Positions 1 through 5,942 of a stretch of DNA of 10,257 nt are shown piece by piece (within the stretch, counting starts at the first letter, position 1; each line of letters begins with the position of its first letter). Position numbers and translations under genes: made by a program. This DNA is from Candidatus Pollutiaquabacter sp. (lineage in GTDB: Bacteria > Bacteroidota > Bacteroidia > AKYH767-A > 2013-40CM-41-45): NCBI GenBank assembly GCA_903854075.1, contig CAINVI010000140.1:1-10257 (forward strand), given 5' to 3'. The notes under the pieces were generated by a model. The model saw nothing but the letters and a program-made list of their open reading frames with translations. It made no database searches and was not told the DNA's origin.

Positions 1-121
1 CGTATGAACGACGTGCCGGTTTTTCCTCACGATCACCGTACGAACGACGTGCCGGTTTTTCCTCACGATCACCGTACGAACGACGTGCCGGTTTTTCATC
101 ACGATCACCGTACGAACGACG
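1..121. repeat. 36-bp tandem repeat, three copies plus a 13-base partial copy, inside the left-edge gene
   Basis: Units are at 1-36, 37-72 and 73-108; the next copy matches only for 109-121 and then diverges. Each unit starts cgtacgaacgacgtgccggt on the plus strand. Unit 1 differs from unit 2 by one base (t for c at position 5). Unit 3 differs from unit 2 by one base (a for c), which turns Glu into Asp on the coding minus strand. The unit is 12 codons, so copy-number change keeps the frame. The array may continue beyond the left edge. There are no spacers, so this is not a CRISPR array. Confidence 0.9.
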
Positions 122-328
122 CGGACGGTCGTCGCCGGAGCGCGATACACGTGGACGTGCCGCGCCTTCGGCCCTTACACCGCGTTCCTGGCGGCCTTCT
201 TTTTCCGAATCTCCTCGCGAAATACCGGAATTATTACCTTTTGGTCGAAATCCGGGCTTTGAAGTACGGTCTCCTCCTCTGCTTCCGGTGCCTTTACGGC
301 CGGTAGCTCCTCTGCCAATTTTACGCAT
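1..328 (-). CDS. N-terminal part of a probable rRNA pseudouridine synthase (RluB/RsuA type), cut by the left edge
   Basis: Reading leftwards from an ATG at 328-326, the minus strand stays open for 109 codons to the window edge. The protein begins MRKIGRGATGRKGTGSRGGD and is very rich in Arg, Gly, Lys, Asp and Ser. It then runs into a 12-residue repeat of the form GDREEKPARRSY, present about three times before the edge. Bacteroidota RluB-like 23S rRNA pseudouridine synthases commonly carry such a basic low-complexity tail ahead of the S4 and catalytic domains. That is the basis of the call; the domains themselves would lie outside the window and are not seen. The tail is probably disordered and may bind RNA. 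It follows yraN on the same strand after a 108-base gap (329-436), in which I found no convincing promoter or terminator. An RG-rich tail on another RNA-binding protein is the main alternative. That this strand is coding is much surer than the exact function. Confidence 0.6.
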   Translation of the reverse strand, partial: MRKIGRGATGRKGTGSRGGDRTSKPGFRPKGNNSGISRGDSEKEGRQERGVRAEGAARPRVSRSGDDRPRRSYGDRDEKPARRSYGDREEKPARRSYGDREEKPARRSY

Positions 329-436
329 GATGATGGGTTTGAGTGCGCAAGATAGTCATTTTCAGCGAGTAGTCCATGAATGTGCGGCTACTGCACTCCG
401 GAAACGTTGGCCTTCACGACTTTACACCAAATTCGC

Positions 437-811
437 TTACATCGGATAAAATGCGTCTTCCACGTGTTCAATTCGCGTGCAACTGGCATTATGGATGACT
501 ATGACAATGTCAAAGCGTCCTTGTTCCAGCGACTTATACCCCTTTAAGAAGCTGTTGGCTAATCGTACTATCTGACGTTGCTTGGACAGCGGAACCAATT
601 GTACAGGCTCCGTCAGGTAAGCAGATTCTCGTGTTTTCACCTCCACAAAAACCATCATATTTTGATGACGTGCGATGATATCCAGTTCACCTTGTCCGAT
701 ACGGTAATTACGATGCAGAATGGCGAAACCCTTTTCTCTTAAATACTCCGCCGCCAGCTCCTCCCCTTTTTTACCCAACTCCGTCTTCGCTGACGTCAGT
801 GTTGTGGTCAT
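437..811 (-). CDS. yraN: YraN family protein (UPF0102), predicted endonuclease-fold protein
   Basis: A 124-residue protein spanning the full length of the UPF0102/YraN family. Family signatures are clear: G-x-x-GE-x-x-A-x-x-YL near residues 13-24, N-Y-R-x3-GELDIIA at 35-47, and VFVEVKTR at 54-61. Asp44 with Glu57-Val-Lys59 makes the D...ExK core of the PD-(D/E)xK/Holliday-junction-resolvase-like fold, so metal-dependent nuclease activity is plausible. The cellular role of the family is poorly established. The ATG overlaps the TGA of the upstream LD-carboxypeptidase gene (ATGA, 808-811), which fixes the start and suggests translational coupling. The stop is TAA at 439-437. No signal peptide or membrane segment is seen, so the protein is expected in the cytoplasm. 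Confidence 0.93.
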   Translation of the reverse strand: MTTTLTSAKTELGKKGEELAAEYLREKGFAILHRNYRIGQGELDIIARHQNMMVFVEVKTRESAYLTEPVQLVPLSKQRQIVRLANSFLKGYKSLEQGRFDIVIVIHNASCTRIEHVEDAFYPM

Positions 812-1719
812 GCATGAAAAGTCAGTTCCATTTTATCACCGACTGAAAGTGTCGCTTCCCGTCCCAATAAAATTGGATAGTTGTTGGGTAAATGTCCGCC
901 CGGAAAACCGAATACTACCGGATAGTCGTATTCGGCTACCGCCTCACGGATTATCTCTTCAGCTGTTCGGCCAAAAGGAATCGTATTGTCTTTCATTTCT
1001 GTCATGCCGCCAACAATCAACCCTTTCAACTTACTCAACTTGCCGTTACGTTTCAGGTTCATCATCATGCGATCGATATGGTACAAGTACTCGTCGAGGT
1101 CTTCCAGAAAAAGTATTTTTCCTTCCGTATCACTATCGGATGGAGAGCCAAGCAAGGAATAGAGCATGGATAAATTACCACCCGTCAATACGCCTTTGGA
1201 TTTTCCTTTACGATTGAGAGTACCGATATTTCCTTTGGGCGTCCAGGTGTAACGCAATCGCTGACCAAAGAGCGTATCTTTCAATACTTGCAGACACGCT
1301 GCGGAGAGTTTGGGGAAATTGAGCGCCATCGGTGCATGGAGGGTTTCCATTCCAAGATGTCGCTGAATATGGCTGTGTAAAACAGTCACATCACTAAAAC
1401 CGATTATCCATTTAGGATCCTTGACAAAACGCTTCCAGTCCAATCGGTCCACAATACGCACGGTACCATATCCGCCGCGGGCGAATAAGATTGCCTTCAC
1501 CGTTTTGCTGTTAAGTGCTTTTTGTAAGTCAGCAGCACGATCTTCATCGGAACCCGCGAATTGCCGATCGTCTTTATACAGGTTCTTTCCCGGTTGGACA
1601 TTCAATCCCCACGACTTCAACAGGTCAATGGCCGGTTTCATCTCTATACGGCTCACCTTCCGGGCGCTCGCCACGATAGCTACGGTGTCGCCAGGCTTTA
1701 GAAAATTTGGTCGAATCAT
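808..1719 (-). CDS. LD-carboxypeptidase, peptidase family S66 (LdcA/MccF-like)
   Basis: A 303-residue protein, the usual length for family S66. These enzymes remove the terminal D-Ala from cytoplasmic L,D-linked murein tetrapeptides during peptidoglycan recycling; the MccF branch cleaves microcin C-like compounds instead. The Ser-Glu-His triad can be placed: Ser109 in IIGFSDVT, Glu206 in LFLEDLDEYLYHIDRM, and His276 in FGFPGGHLPNNYP. The N-terminal KPGDTVAIVASAR and the RGGYGTVRIVDRLD segment (81-94) are also typical. There is no signal peptide, as expected for a cytosolic recycling enzyme. It is the first gene of a leftward pair with yraN (4-base overlap) and is divergent from metG. The ATG at 1719-1717 puts the conserved KPGDTVAIVASA at residues 8-19, as expected. 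I cannot tell the LdcA branch from the MccF branch by eye; recycling is the likelier role in this housekeeping context. Confidence 0.92.
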   Translation of the reverse strand: MIRPNFLKPGDTVAIVASARKVSRIEMKPAIDLLKSWGLNVQPGKNLYKDDRQFAGSDEDRAADLQKALNSKTVKAILFARGGYGTVRIVDRLDWKRFVKDPKWIIGFSDVTVLHSHIQRHLGMETLHAPMALNFPKLSAACLQVLKDTLFGQRLRYTWTPKGNIGTLNRKGKSKGVLTGGNLSMLYSLLGSPSDSDTEGKILFLEDLDEYLYHIDRMMMNLKRNGKLSKLKGLIVGGMTEMKDNTIPFGRTAEEIIREAVAEYDYPVVFGFPGGHLPNNYPILLGREATLSVGDKMELTFHA

Positions 1720-1732
1720 ATTGTTACCTTTG
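1706..1732 (+). promoter_or_regulatory. Candidate metG promoter (Bacteroidota type)
   Basis: TACCTTTG at 1725-1732 matches the TAnnTTTG -7 element exactly. The nearest TTTG upstream is at 1706-1709, only 15 bases away. This is shorter than the usual 19-21, so the -33 element is weak. The site lies right at the start codon of the divergent carboxypeptidase gene. If it is used, metG has a leader of roughly 155 bases. Confidence 0.4.
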
Positions 1733-1753
1733 CGTTTCTTGCATCTGAAACGC
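1732..1753. repeat. Inverted repeat GCGTTTC-N8-GAAACGC between the divergent carboxypeptidase gene and metG
   Basis: The arms 1732-1738 and 1747-1753 are perfectly complementary (7 bp) around an 8-base loop, ttgcatct. The left arm shares its first base with the last base of the TACCTTTG element, so the repeat would cover the metG transcription start. It could be an operator or the first hairpin of the metG leader; it has no T-run. The rest of the intergenic region, to 1895, holds two similar AT-rich words (TTCAAAAATTC at 1758-1768 and TTCAAAATTC at 1773-1782). I saw no recognisable riboswitch or T-box. Confidence 0.5.
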
Positions 1754-1895
1754 TACCTTCAAAAATTCAGGATTCAAAATTCGGAGGAAGTAACAGATCT
1801 GACAACCAATAAATGAAACTAAACGGCTGAGATTTGAACAATCGGTAAATATTCCTGCACCGACTCACCTCCGCCTGTAACTGACTACCAGCTGT

Positions 1896-3941
1896 ATGTC
1901 CCGTCACCTCGTCACTGCCGCTTTACCCTACGCCAACGGACCTGTCCATATCGGGCATCTGGCGGGCGCCTATCTGCCATCGGATATCTACGTTCGTTAC
2001 TTGAGAGCGAACGGAGAAGACGTTGTTTTCATCTGTGGTTCCGACGAGCACGGTGTTCCAATTACGTTACGCGCCAAGAAAGAAAACATCACGCCACAGC
2101 AAGCCGTTGACAAATACCACGAAATCATTAAGAAAAGCTTCGCTGATTTCGGCATTTCGTTCGATATCTATCATCGTACATCCGACAAATTACATCACGA
2201 TACGGCGGCCGGATTTTTTAAAACATTGTACGAAAAGGGCGAATTCATCGAGGAAGAAAGCGAACAGTATTATGATGAAGAGGCCGGAATGTTTCTGGCC
2301 GACCGATACATTACAGGCACCTGTCCAAACTGCAGTAATCCCGGAGCGTACGGCGACCAGTGTGAAAAATGCGGGAAAAGTCTTTCGCCACGCGACCTCC
2401 TGAATCCGCACTCACAACTGAGCGGTAAAGCCCCGGTGTTGCGCAGCACGAAACACTGGTACCTTCCACTGGATCGTTACCAAAAAGAATGGCTCGAGAA
2501 ATGGATAATTAGTCACAAGAACGACTGGAAAGTCAACGTTTACGGCCAATGTAAATCGTGGCTCGACCAAGGGCTTCAACCACGCGCCGTTACCCGTGAC
2601 CTGGATTGGGGTGTTCCTGTACCCTTACCAGACTCCAAAGGAAAAGTACTGTACGTTTGGTTCGATGCACCGATCGGTTATATCTCCGCAACGAAAGCAC
2701 TTTTTGCGAAGCGCAATGACCCGAACGGTTGGGAAAAATACTGGAAGCAGCAAGACACAAAACTTGTGCATTTCATTGGCAAGGACAACATCGTGTTCCA
2801 TTGCATCATTTTCCCGGCCATGCTGAAAGCACACGGCGAGTACATTCTGCCGACCAGCGTTCCTTCGAATGAATTCCTCAACCTTGAAGGAGATAAAATT
2901 TCCACCTCCCGAAATTGGGCGGTTTGGTTGCATGAATACCTCAACGATTTCCCTGGCAAGGAAGACGTGTTACGCTATGTGCTTTGTGCCACGGCGCCGG
3001 AAACCAAAGACAACGATTTCACCTGGAAAGATTTTCAGGCGCGCAACAACAGCGAGCTGGTAGCTATCCTAGGGAATTTCGTCAACCGCACGCTGGTGCT
3101 GACACAGAAATACTATAACGGAACCGTACCTGCGCGCGGCCATTTGCAACCCGTTGATGAAGCCTGTCTAGCTGCCATGAAAGCTGCGCCTGTCAAAATA
3201 GGCGACAGTATTCGGGCCTTCAAATTCCGGGATGCGCTCTTTGATTTGATCGACTTATCGCGTACGGGCAACAAATACCTCGCCGATACCGAACCGTGGA
3301 AATTGCACGCTACAGATCCGCAACGTGTAGCAACTATTCTGGCCATTTCACTGGAGCTCACGGCACAACTGTCGGTGTTGATGGAACCTTTCTTGCCCTT
3401 CACGGCAACTACATTGCGGGAAATGCTACAGCTGAAAACGGTAGCATGGAATCAGCTCGGTAAGAGTGACCTGTTACCGGCCGGACACCAGCTGGGAACA
3501 CCCGGATTGCTCTTTGAAAAAATCGAAGATGATGTGATAGAACATCAGATAGCCAAGTTGGCCGCATCCAAGGCTTTAAACGAACAAGCCTCCAAGACTC
3601 TACCACCTCAAAAAGCATCAACTAGTTTCGACGACTTTCAAAAGATGGATATACGGATCGGAACCATCCTGGCCGCCGAGCGCGTACCGAAAACGGATAA
3701 GTTGCTCAAGCTGACTATTGATACGGGTATTGACCGACGCACCGTAGTCTCTGGCATTGCTGCATCTTATGAGCCCGAAAACATTATTGGCCAGCAAGTT
3801 ACATTACTTGCCAACCTGGAGCCTCGAAAGATCAAAGGAATTGAATCCCACGGCATGATCCTGATGGCTGAAAATCAGGCCGGTGAATTGGCTTTTGTTG
3901 CTCCGGTCAAGCCGATGGATAATGGCGGATCGGTACGGTAA
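1896..3941 (+). CDS. metG: Methionyl-tRNA synthetase with C-terminal tRNA-binding domain
   Basis: Charges tRNA-Met and initiator tRNA with methionine in the cytoplasm. The 681-residue class I synthetase opens with LVTAALPYANGPVHIGHLAG; the HIGH motif is at 18-21. The KMSKS loop appears as KISTS at 334-338. A zinc knuckle is formed by Cys143-x2-Cys146 and Cys156-x2-Cys159 in the connective-peptide region. An anticodon-binding helical domain follows (about 390-540). From about residue 575 to the end there is an EMAPII/Trbp111-like OB-fold, recognisable by FDDFQKMDIRIGTI, VVSGIA, and NLEPRKIKGIESHGMIL. Domain order and length match the Bacteroidota enzyme. The start is set by the conserved N-terminus only six residues before the catalytic domain begins. 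It is divergent from the carboxypeptidase gene and 166 bases upstream of rimP, which has its own promoter. Bases 3942-4022 show no convincing terminator, only a 4-bp TCCC/GGGA pairing without a T-run. Confidence 0.98.
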   Translation: MSRHLVTAALPYANGPVHIGHLAGAYLPSDIYVRYLRANGEDVVFICGSDEHGVPITLRAKKENITPQQAVDKYHEIIKKSFADFGISFDIYHRTSDKLHHDTAAGFFKTLYEKGEFIEEESEQYYDEEAGMFLADRYITGTCPNCSNPGAYGDQCEKCGKSLSPRDLLNPHSQLSGKAPVLRSTKHWYLPLDRYQKEWLEKWIISHKNDWKVNVYGQCKSWLDQGLQPRAVTRDLDWGVPVPLPDSKGKVLYVWFDAPIGYISATKALFAKRNDPNGWEKYWKQQDTKLVHFIGKDNIVFHCIIFPAMLKAHGEYILPTSVPSNEFLNLEGDKISTSRNWAVWLHEYLNDFPGKEDVLRYVLCATAPETKDNDFTWKDFQARNNSELVAILGNFVNRTLVLTQKYYNGTVPARGHLQPVDEACLAAMKAAPVKIGDSIRAFKFRDALFDLIDLSRTGNKYLADTEPWKLHATDPQRVATILAISLELTAQLSVLMEPFLPFTATTLREMLQLKTVAWNQLGKSDLLPAGHQLGTPGLLFEKIEDDVIEHQIAKLAASKALNEQASKTLPPQKASTSFDDFQKMDIRIGTILAAERVPKTDKLLKLTIDTGIDRRTVVSGIAASYEPENIIGQQVTLLANLEPRKIKGIESHGMILMAENQAGELAFVAPVKPMDNGGSVR

Positions 3942-4022
3942 ATTCATCAACTCCCGAAAAATGGGACAATTAACCCCATAATACGGCAAAATTGCGAAGA
4001 AAACCGACACCATAAAGATAAG

Positions 4023-4053
4023 TTGGTTGGTACGCGCTAATTTCTTATCTTTG
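4023..4053 (+). promoter_or_regulatory. Promoter of the rimP-nusA-infB operon (Bacteroidota type)
   Basis: TATCTTTG at 4046-4053 is an exact TAnnTTTG -7 element. TTG at 4023-4025 lies 20 bases upstream, in the expected -33 position. Transcription should begin near 4058-4063, so the message would start just ahead of the leader hairpin. The placement rules out the longer TTG start of the rimP frame at 4027, which lies inside the promoter. Confidence 0.7.
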
Positions 4054-4071
4054 CAAAGCAAAATGATAGTT

Positions 4072-4098
4072 AAAGAGGGGACGGCAGTCCCCTTTTTT
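4072..4098 (+). terminator. Terminator-like hairpin in the rimP leader, candidate attenuator
   Basis: The GC core GGGGAC (4077-4082) pairs with GTCCCC (4087-4092) around loop GGCA (4083-4086). The stem extends outward through 4072-4076 and 4093-4097 to 11 bp with one G-U pair. Six T residues (4093-4098) follow the core. It begins only about 10-15 bases after the predicted transcription start and ends 9 bases before the rimP ATG. A terminator here cannot serve metG alone, because the operon promoter lies upstream of it. Partial termination (attenuation) or control of rimP translation is therefore the natural reading. That reading is inference; the structure is seen directly. Confidence 0.6.
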
Positions 4099-4107
4099 AT
4101 TGCCCAA

Positions 4108-4590
4108 ATGAACCTGCAACAGCAAATACAAGCACTGGTCGAAGAAAAGATTGCCGGAACGGACAATTACCTGGTAGAAATCAAGGTTTCTCCGTCCAAG
4201 ATCACCGTTATTCTTGATCATCCGAGAAGCCTGAACCTCGACGAATGTGTTGCGGTCAGCCGCTACCTGCACGAGCAACTGGAAACTTCCAATGTTTTTG
4301 AAAAACACGAACTGGAAGTATCCTCCCCGGGCATGGAAGAACCGCTCAAAGTATTACCGCAGTACCACAAACGGTTGAACCATCGCGTCAGTGTCCTGCA
4401 GTTCGATGGCATGAAGCGCACCGGTCTACTGAGAGCAGCCGATGAACACGGAATCCTTTTGGACGAAGAGTACACGATCAAAGAAGGTAAAAAGAAGACG
4501 ATCGGACACCGCGAGGTAACGATCAGCTATGATCAAATAAAAGAAACCCGAGTAATATTCTCTTTCGATAAAATCAATTCACCATCATGA
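4108..4590 (+). CDS. rimP: Ribosome maturation factor RimP
   Basis: Assists late assembly of the 30S subunit in the cytoplasm. The 160-residue protein has the RimP N-terminal domain (about 1-80) ending in the family signature LEVSSPGMEEPL at 69-80. A smaller C-terminal SH3-like domain follows (about 85-155). I chose the ATG at 4108 because MNLQQQIQALVEEKI is the usual beginning of the family. The in-frame ATG at 4063 (15 codons earlier) would make the leader hairpin coding, and a TTG at 4027 lies in the promoter. The 4063 start is a real alternative, since it sits almost at the predicted transcription start. The stop overlaps the nusA start (ATGA, 4587-4590). As in most bacteria it leads the operon with nusA and infB. 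Confidence 0.95.
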   Translation: MNLQQQIQALVEEKIAGTDNYLVEIKVSPSKITVILDHPRSLNLDECVAVSRYLHEQLETSNVFEKHELEVSSPGMEEPLKVLPQYHKRLNHRVSVLQFDGMKRTGLLRAADEHGILLDEEYTIKEGKKKTIGHREVTISYDQIKETRVIFSFDKINSPS

Positions 4591-5843
4591 AAAAGACAGT
4601 AACCCGTAACGAACACACCGAATTGGTCGACGCGTTCTCAGAGTTCAAGGACCTGAAGAATATCGATCGCGCCAGTATGATGAGCATCCTGGAGGACGTG
4701 TTCAAGAACATGATCAAGAAGAAATATGGCACTGCCGACAACTTCGATATCGTGATCAACACGGATAAAGGAGACCTCGAAGCGTTCCGTAACCGACTGA
4801 TTGTCGACGACGGGCAGGTTGAAGATCCCAATACCCAAATTGAATATTCCGAAGCCGTCAAAGTAGAGCCTGACTTCGAAGTCGGTGAAGAGGTGTCTGA
4901 AAAAATCCGTTTTTCGGACTTCGGACGCCGTGCCGTACTGGCTGCCCGTCAAAACCTGATGGCTCGCGTACAGGAACTGGAGAAAGAAGGCATCTTCCAG
5001 AAATATAAAAACCGTGTTGGTGAAATCATGACCGGCGAGGTGTATCAGGTATGGAAAAAAGAAATGCTCATCATGGATGATGAAGGCAACGAACTTATCC
5101 TGCCAAAAACCGAACAGATCTCCACTGATTTCTTCAAGAAAGGCGATGCAGTTCGCGCCGTCGTTCTTCGTGTAGAAATGCTGAACGGTACGCCACGTAT
5201 CATTCTATCCCGTACCTCCCCGCTGTTCCTCGAAAAACTGTTTGAACTGGAAGTTCCTGAAGTGTTCGACGGACTGATCACCATCAAAAAGATCGTGCGT
5301 GAGCCGGGCGAGCGTGCCAAAGTAGCGGTAGAAAGTTATGACGACCGTATCGATCCAGTGGGTGCATGTGTGGGTATGAAAGGTTCCCGTATCCACGGTA
5401 TCGTACGTGAATTACGCAACGAAAACATCGACGTCATCAACTACACCACCAATACCATGCTGTTCATCTCCCGTGCACTCTCTCCGGCAAAGATTACCAG
5501 TATCAAACTCGATGAAGATAAAAAACGTGCATCCGTATTCCTTAAGCCCGATCAGGTTTCCCTAGCCATCGGAAAAGGCGGACACAATATTAAACTGGCT
5601 GGTAAACTTTCCGGATATGAAATCGACGTGTTCCGTGAATCAGACGAAGACACCGATGACGTAGATTTGGATGAATTCACCGACGAGATCGAACCGTGGA
5701 TCATCGATGAATTGAAAAACATCGGATGTGATACGGCGAAAAGTGTACTGGAACTTCCAATTGAAGACCTGGTAAGCCGCACCGACCTTGAGGAAGAAAC
5801 AATCAAGGAAGTGATCCGCATCCTGAAGTCAGAATTCGAATGA
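4587..5843 (+). CDS. nusA: Transcription termination/antitermination factor NusA
   Basis: Binds RNA polymerase and nascent RNA and modulates pausing, termination and antitermination. The 418 residues show, in order: the polymerase-binding N-terminal domain (about 1-130); an S1 domain (about 143-210, starting GEIMTGEVYQVWKKEMLI); a first KH domain containing the invariant REPGERAKVAVES (238-250), DPVGACVGMKGSRI (256-269) and ELRNENIDVI (275-284); and a second KH domain with LAIGKGGHNIKLAGKLSGYEIDV (326-348). An acidic linker (350-369, ten Asp and four Glu) leads to a short C-terminal helical segment (about 370-418). The E. coli-type pair of acidic repeats is not present; this shorter form is usual in Bacteroidota. 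It is translationally coupled to rimP by ATGA. If the rimP leader hairpin acts as an attenuator, NusA itself would be a natural feedback regulator (inference). Confidence 0.98.
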   Translation: MKKTVTRNEHTELVDAFSEFKDLKNIDRASMMSILEDVFKNMIKKKYGTADNFDIVINTDKGDLEAFRNRLIVDDGQVEDPNTQIEYSEAVKVEPDFEVGEEVSEKIRFSDFGRRAVLAARQNLMARVQELEKEGIFQKYKNRVGEIMTGEVYQVWKKEMLIMDDEGNELILPKTEQISTDFFKKGDAVRAVVLRVEMLNGTPRIILSRTSPLFLEKLFELEVPEVFDGLITIKKIVREPGERAKVAVESYDDRIDPVGACVGMKGSRIHGIVRELRNENIDVINYTTNTMLFISRALSPAKITSIKLDEDKKRASVFLKPDQVSLAIGKGGHNIKLAGKLSGYEIDVFRESDEDTDDVDLDEFTDEIEPWIIDELKNIGCDTAKSVLELPIEDLVSRTDLEEETIKEVIRILKSEFE

Positions 5844-5888
5844 GACCGGTGATTACCTCCACGGCTATGCTGACATCCAGCTGAGCCC

Positions 5889-5913
5889 GAGGCGCCCTGC
5901 GGGAGGGCGCCTC
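5889..5913. repeat. GC-rich palindrome in the nusA-infB gap
   Basis: GAGGCGCCCT (5889-5898) pairs perfectly with AGGGCGCCTC (5904-5913) around the 5-base loop GCGGG. No T-run follows on either strand, so it is not a standard terminator. A competing 7-bp pairing is possible between CGGGAGG (5900-5906) and CCTCCCG (5922-5928); the two structures exclude each other. It may be an RNA processing or stability element between the two cistrons, or a dispersed REP-like repeat. The rest of the 99-base gap shows nothing recognisable. Confidence 0.7.
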
Positions 5914-5942
5914 CGATAAAACCTCCCGCACAACAACGACAC

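Noticed and set aside
1..121. Possible CRISPR array (36-bp repeat)
   Set aside because: The units are contiguous with no spacers and encode an in-frame 12-residue protein repeat.
4..306. Plus-strand open frame of 100 codons with tandem repeats
   Set aside because: It is the antisense of the minus-strand Arg/Gly-rich coding frame, which has the sensible composition and a start codon at 328.
329..436. Promoter for the left-edge gene (minus-strand TATCTTGC near 350)
   Set aside because: It departs from TAnnTTTG in the last bases and has no matching -33 element; transcription may simply continue from yraN.
1733..1895. Riboswitch or T-box in the metG leader
   Set aside because: No recognisable T-box, SAM or other riboswitch core could be found by eye; only a 7-bp inverted repeat and AT-rich words.
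3950..3966. Terminator after metG (TCCC...GGGA)
   Set aside because: Only four pairs and no T-run on either strand.
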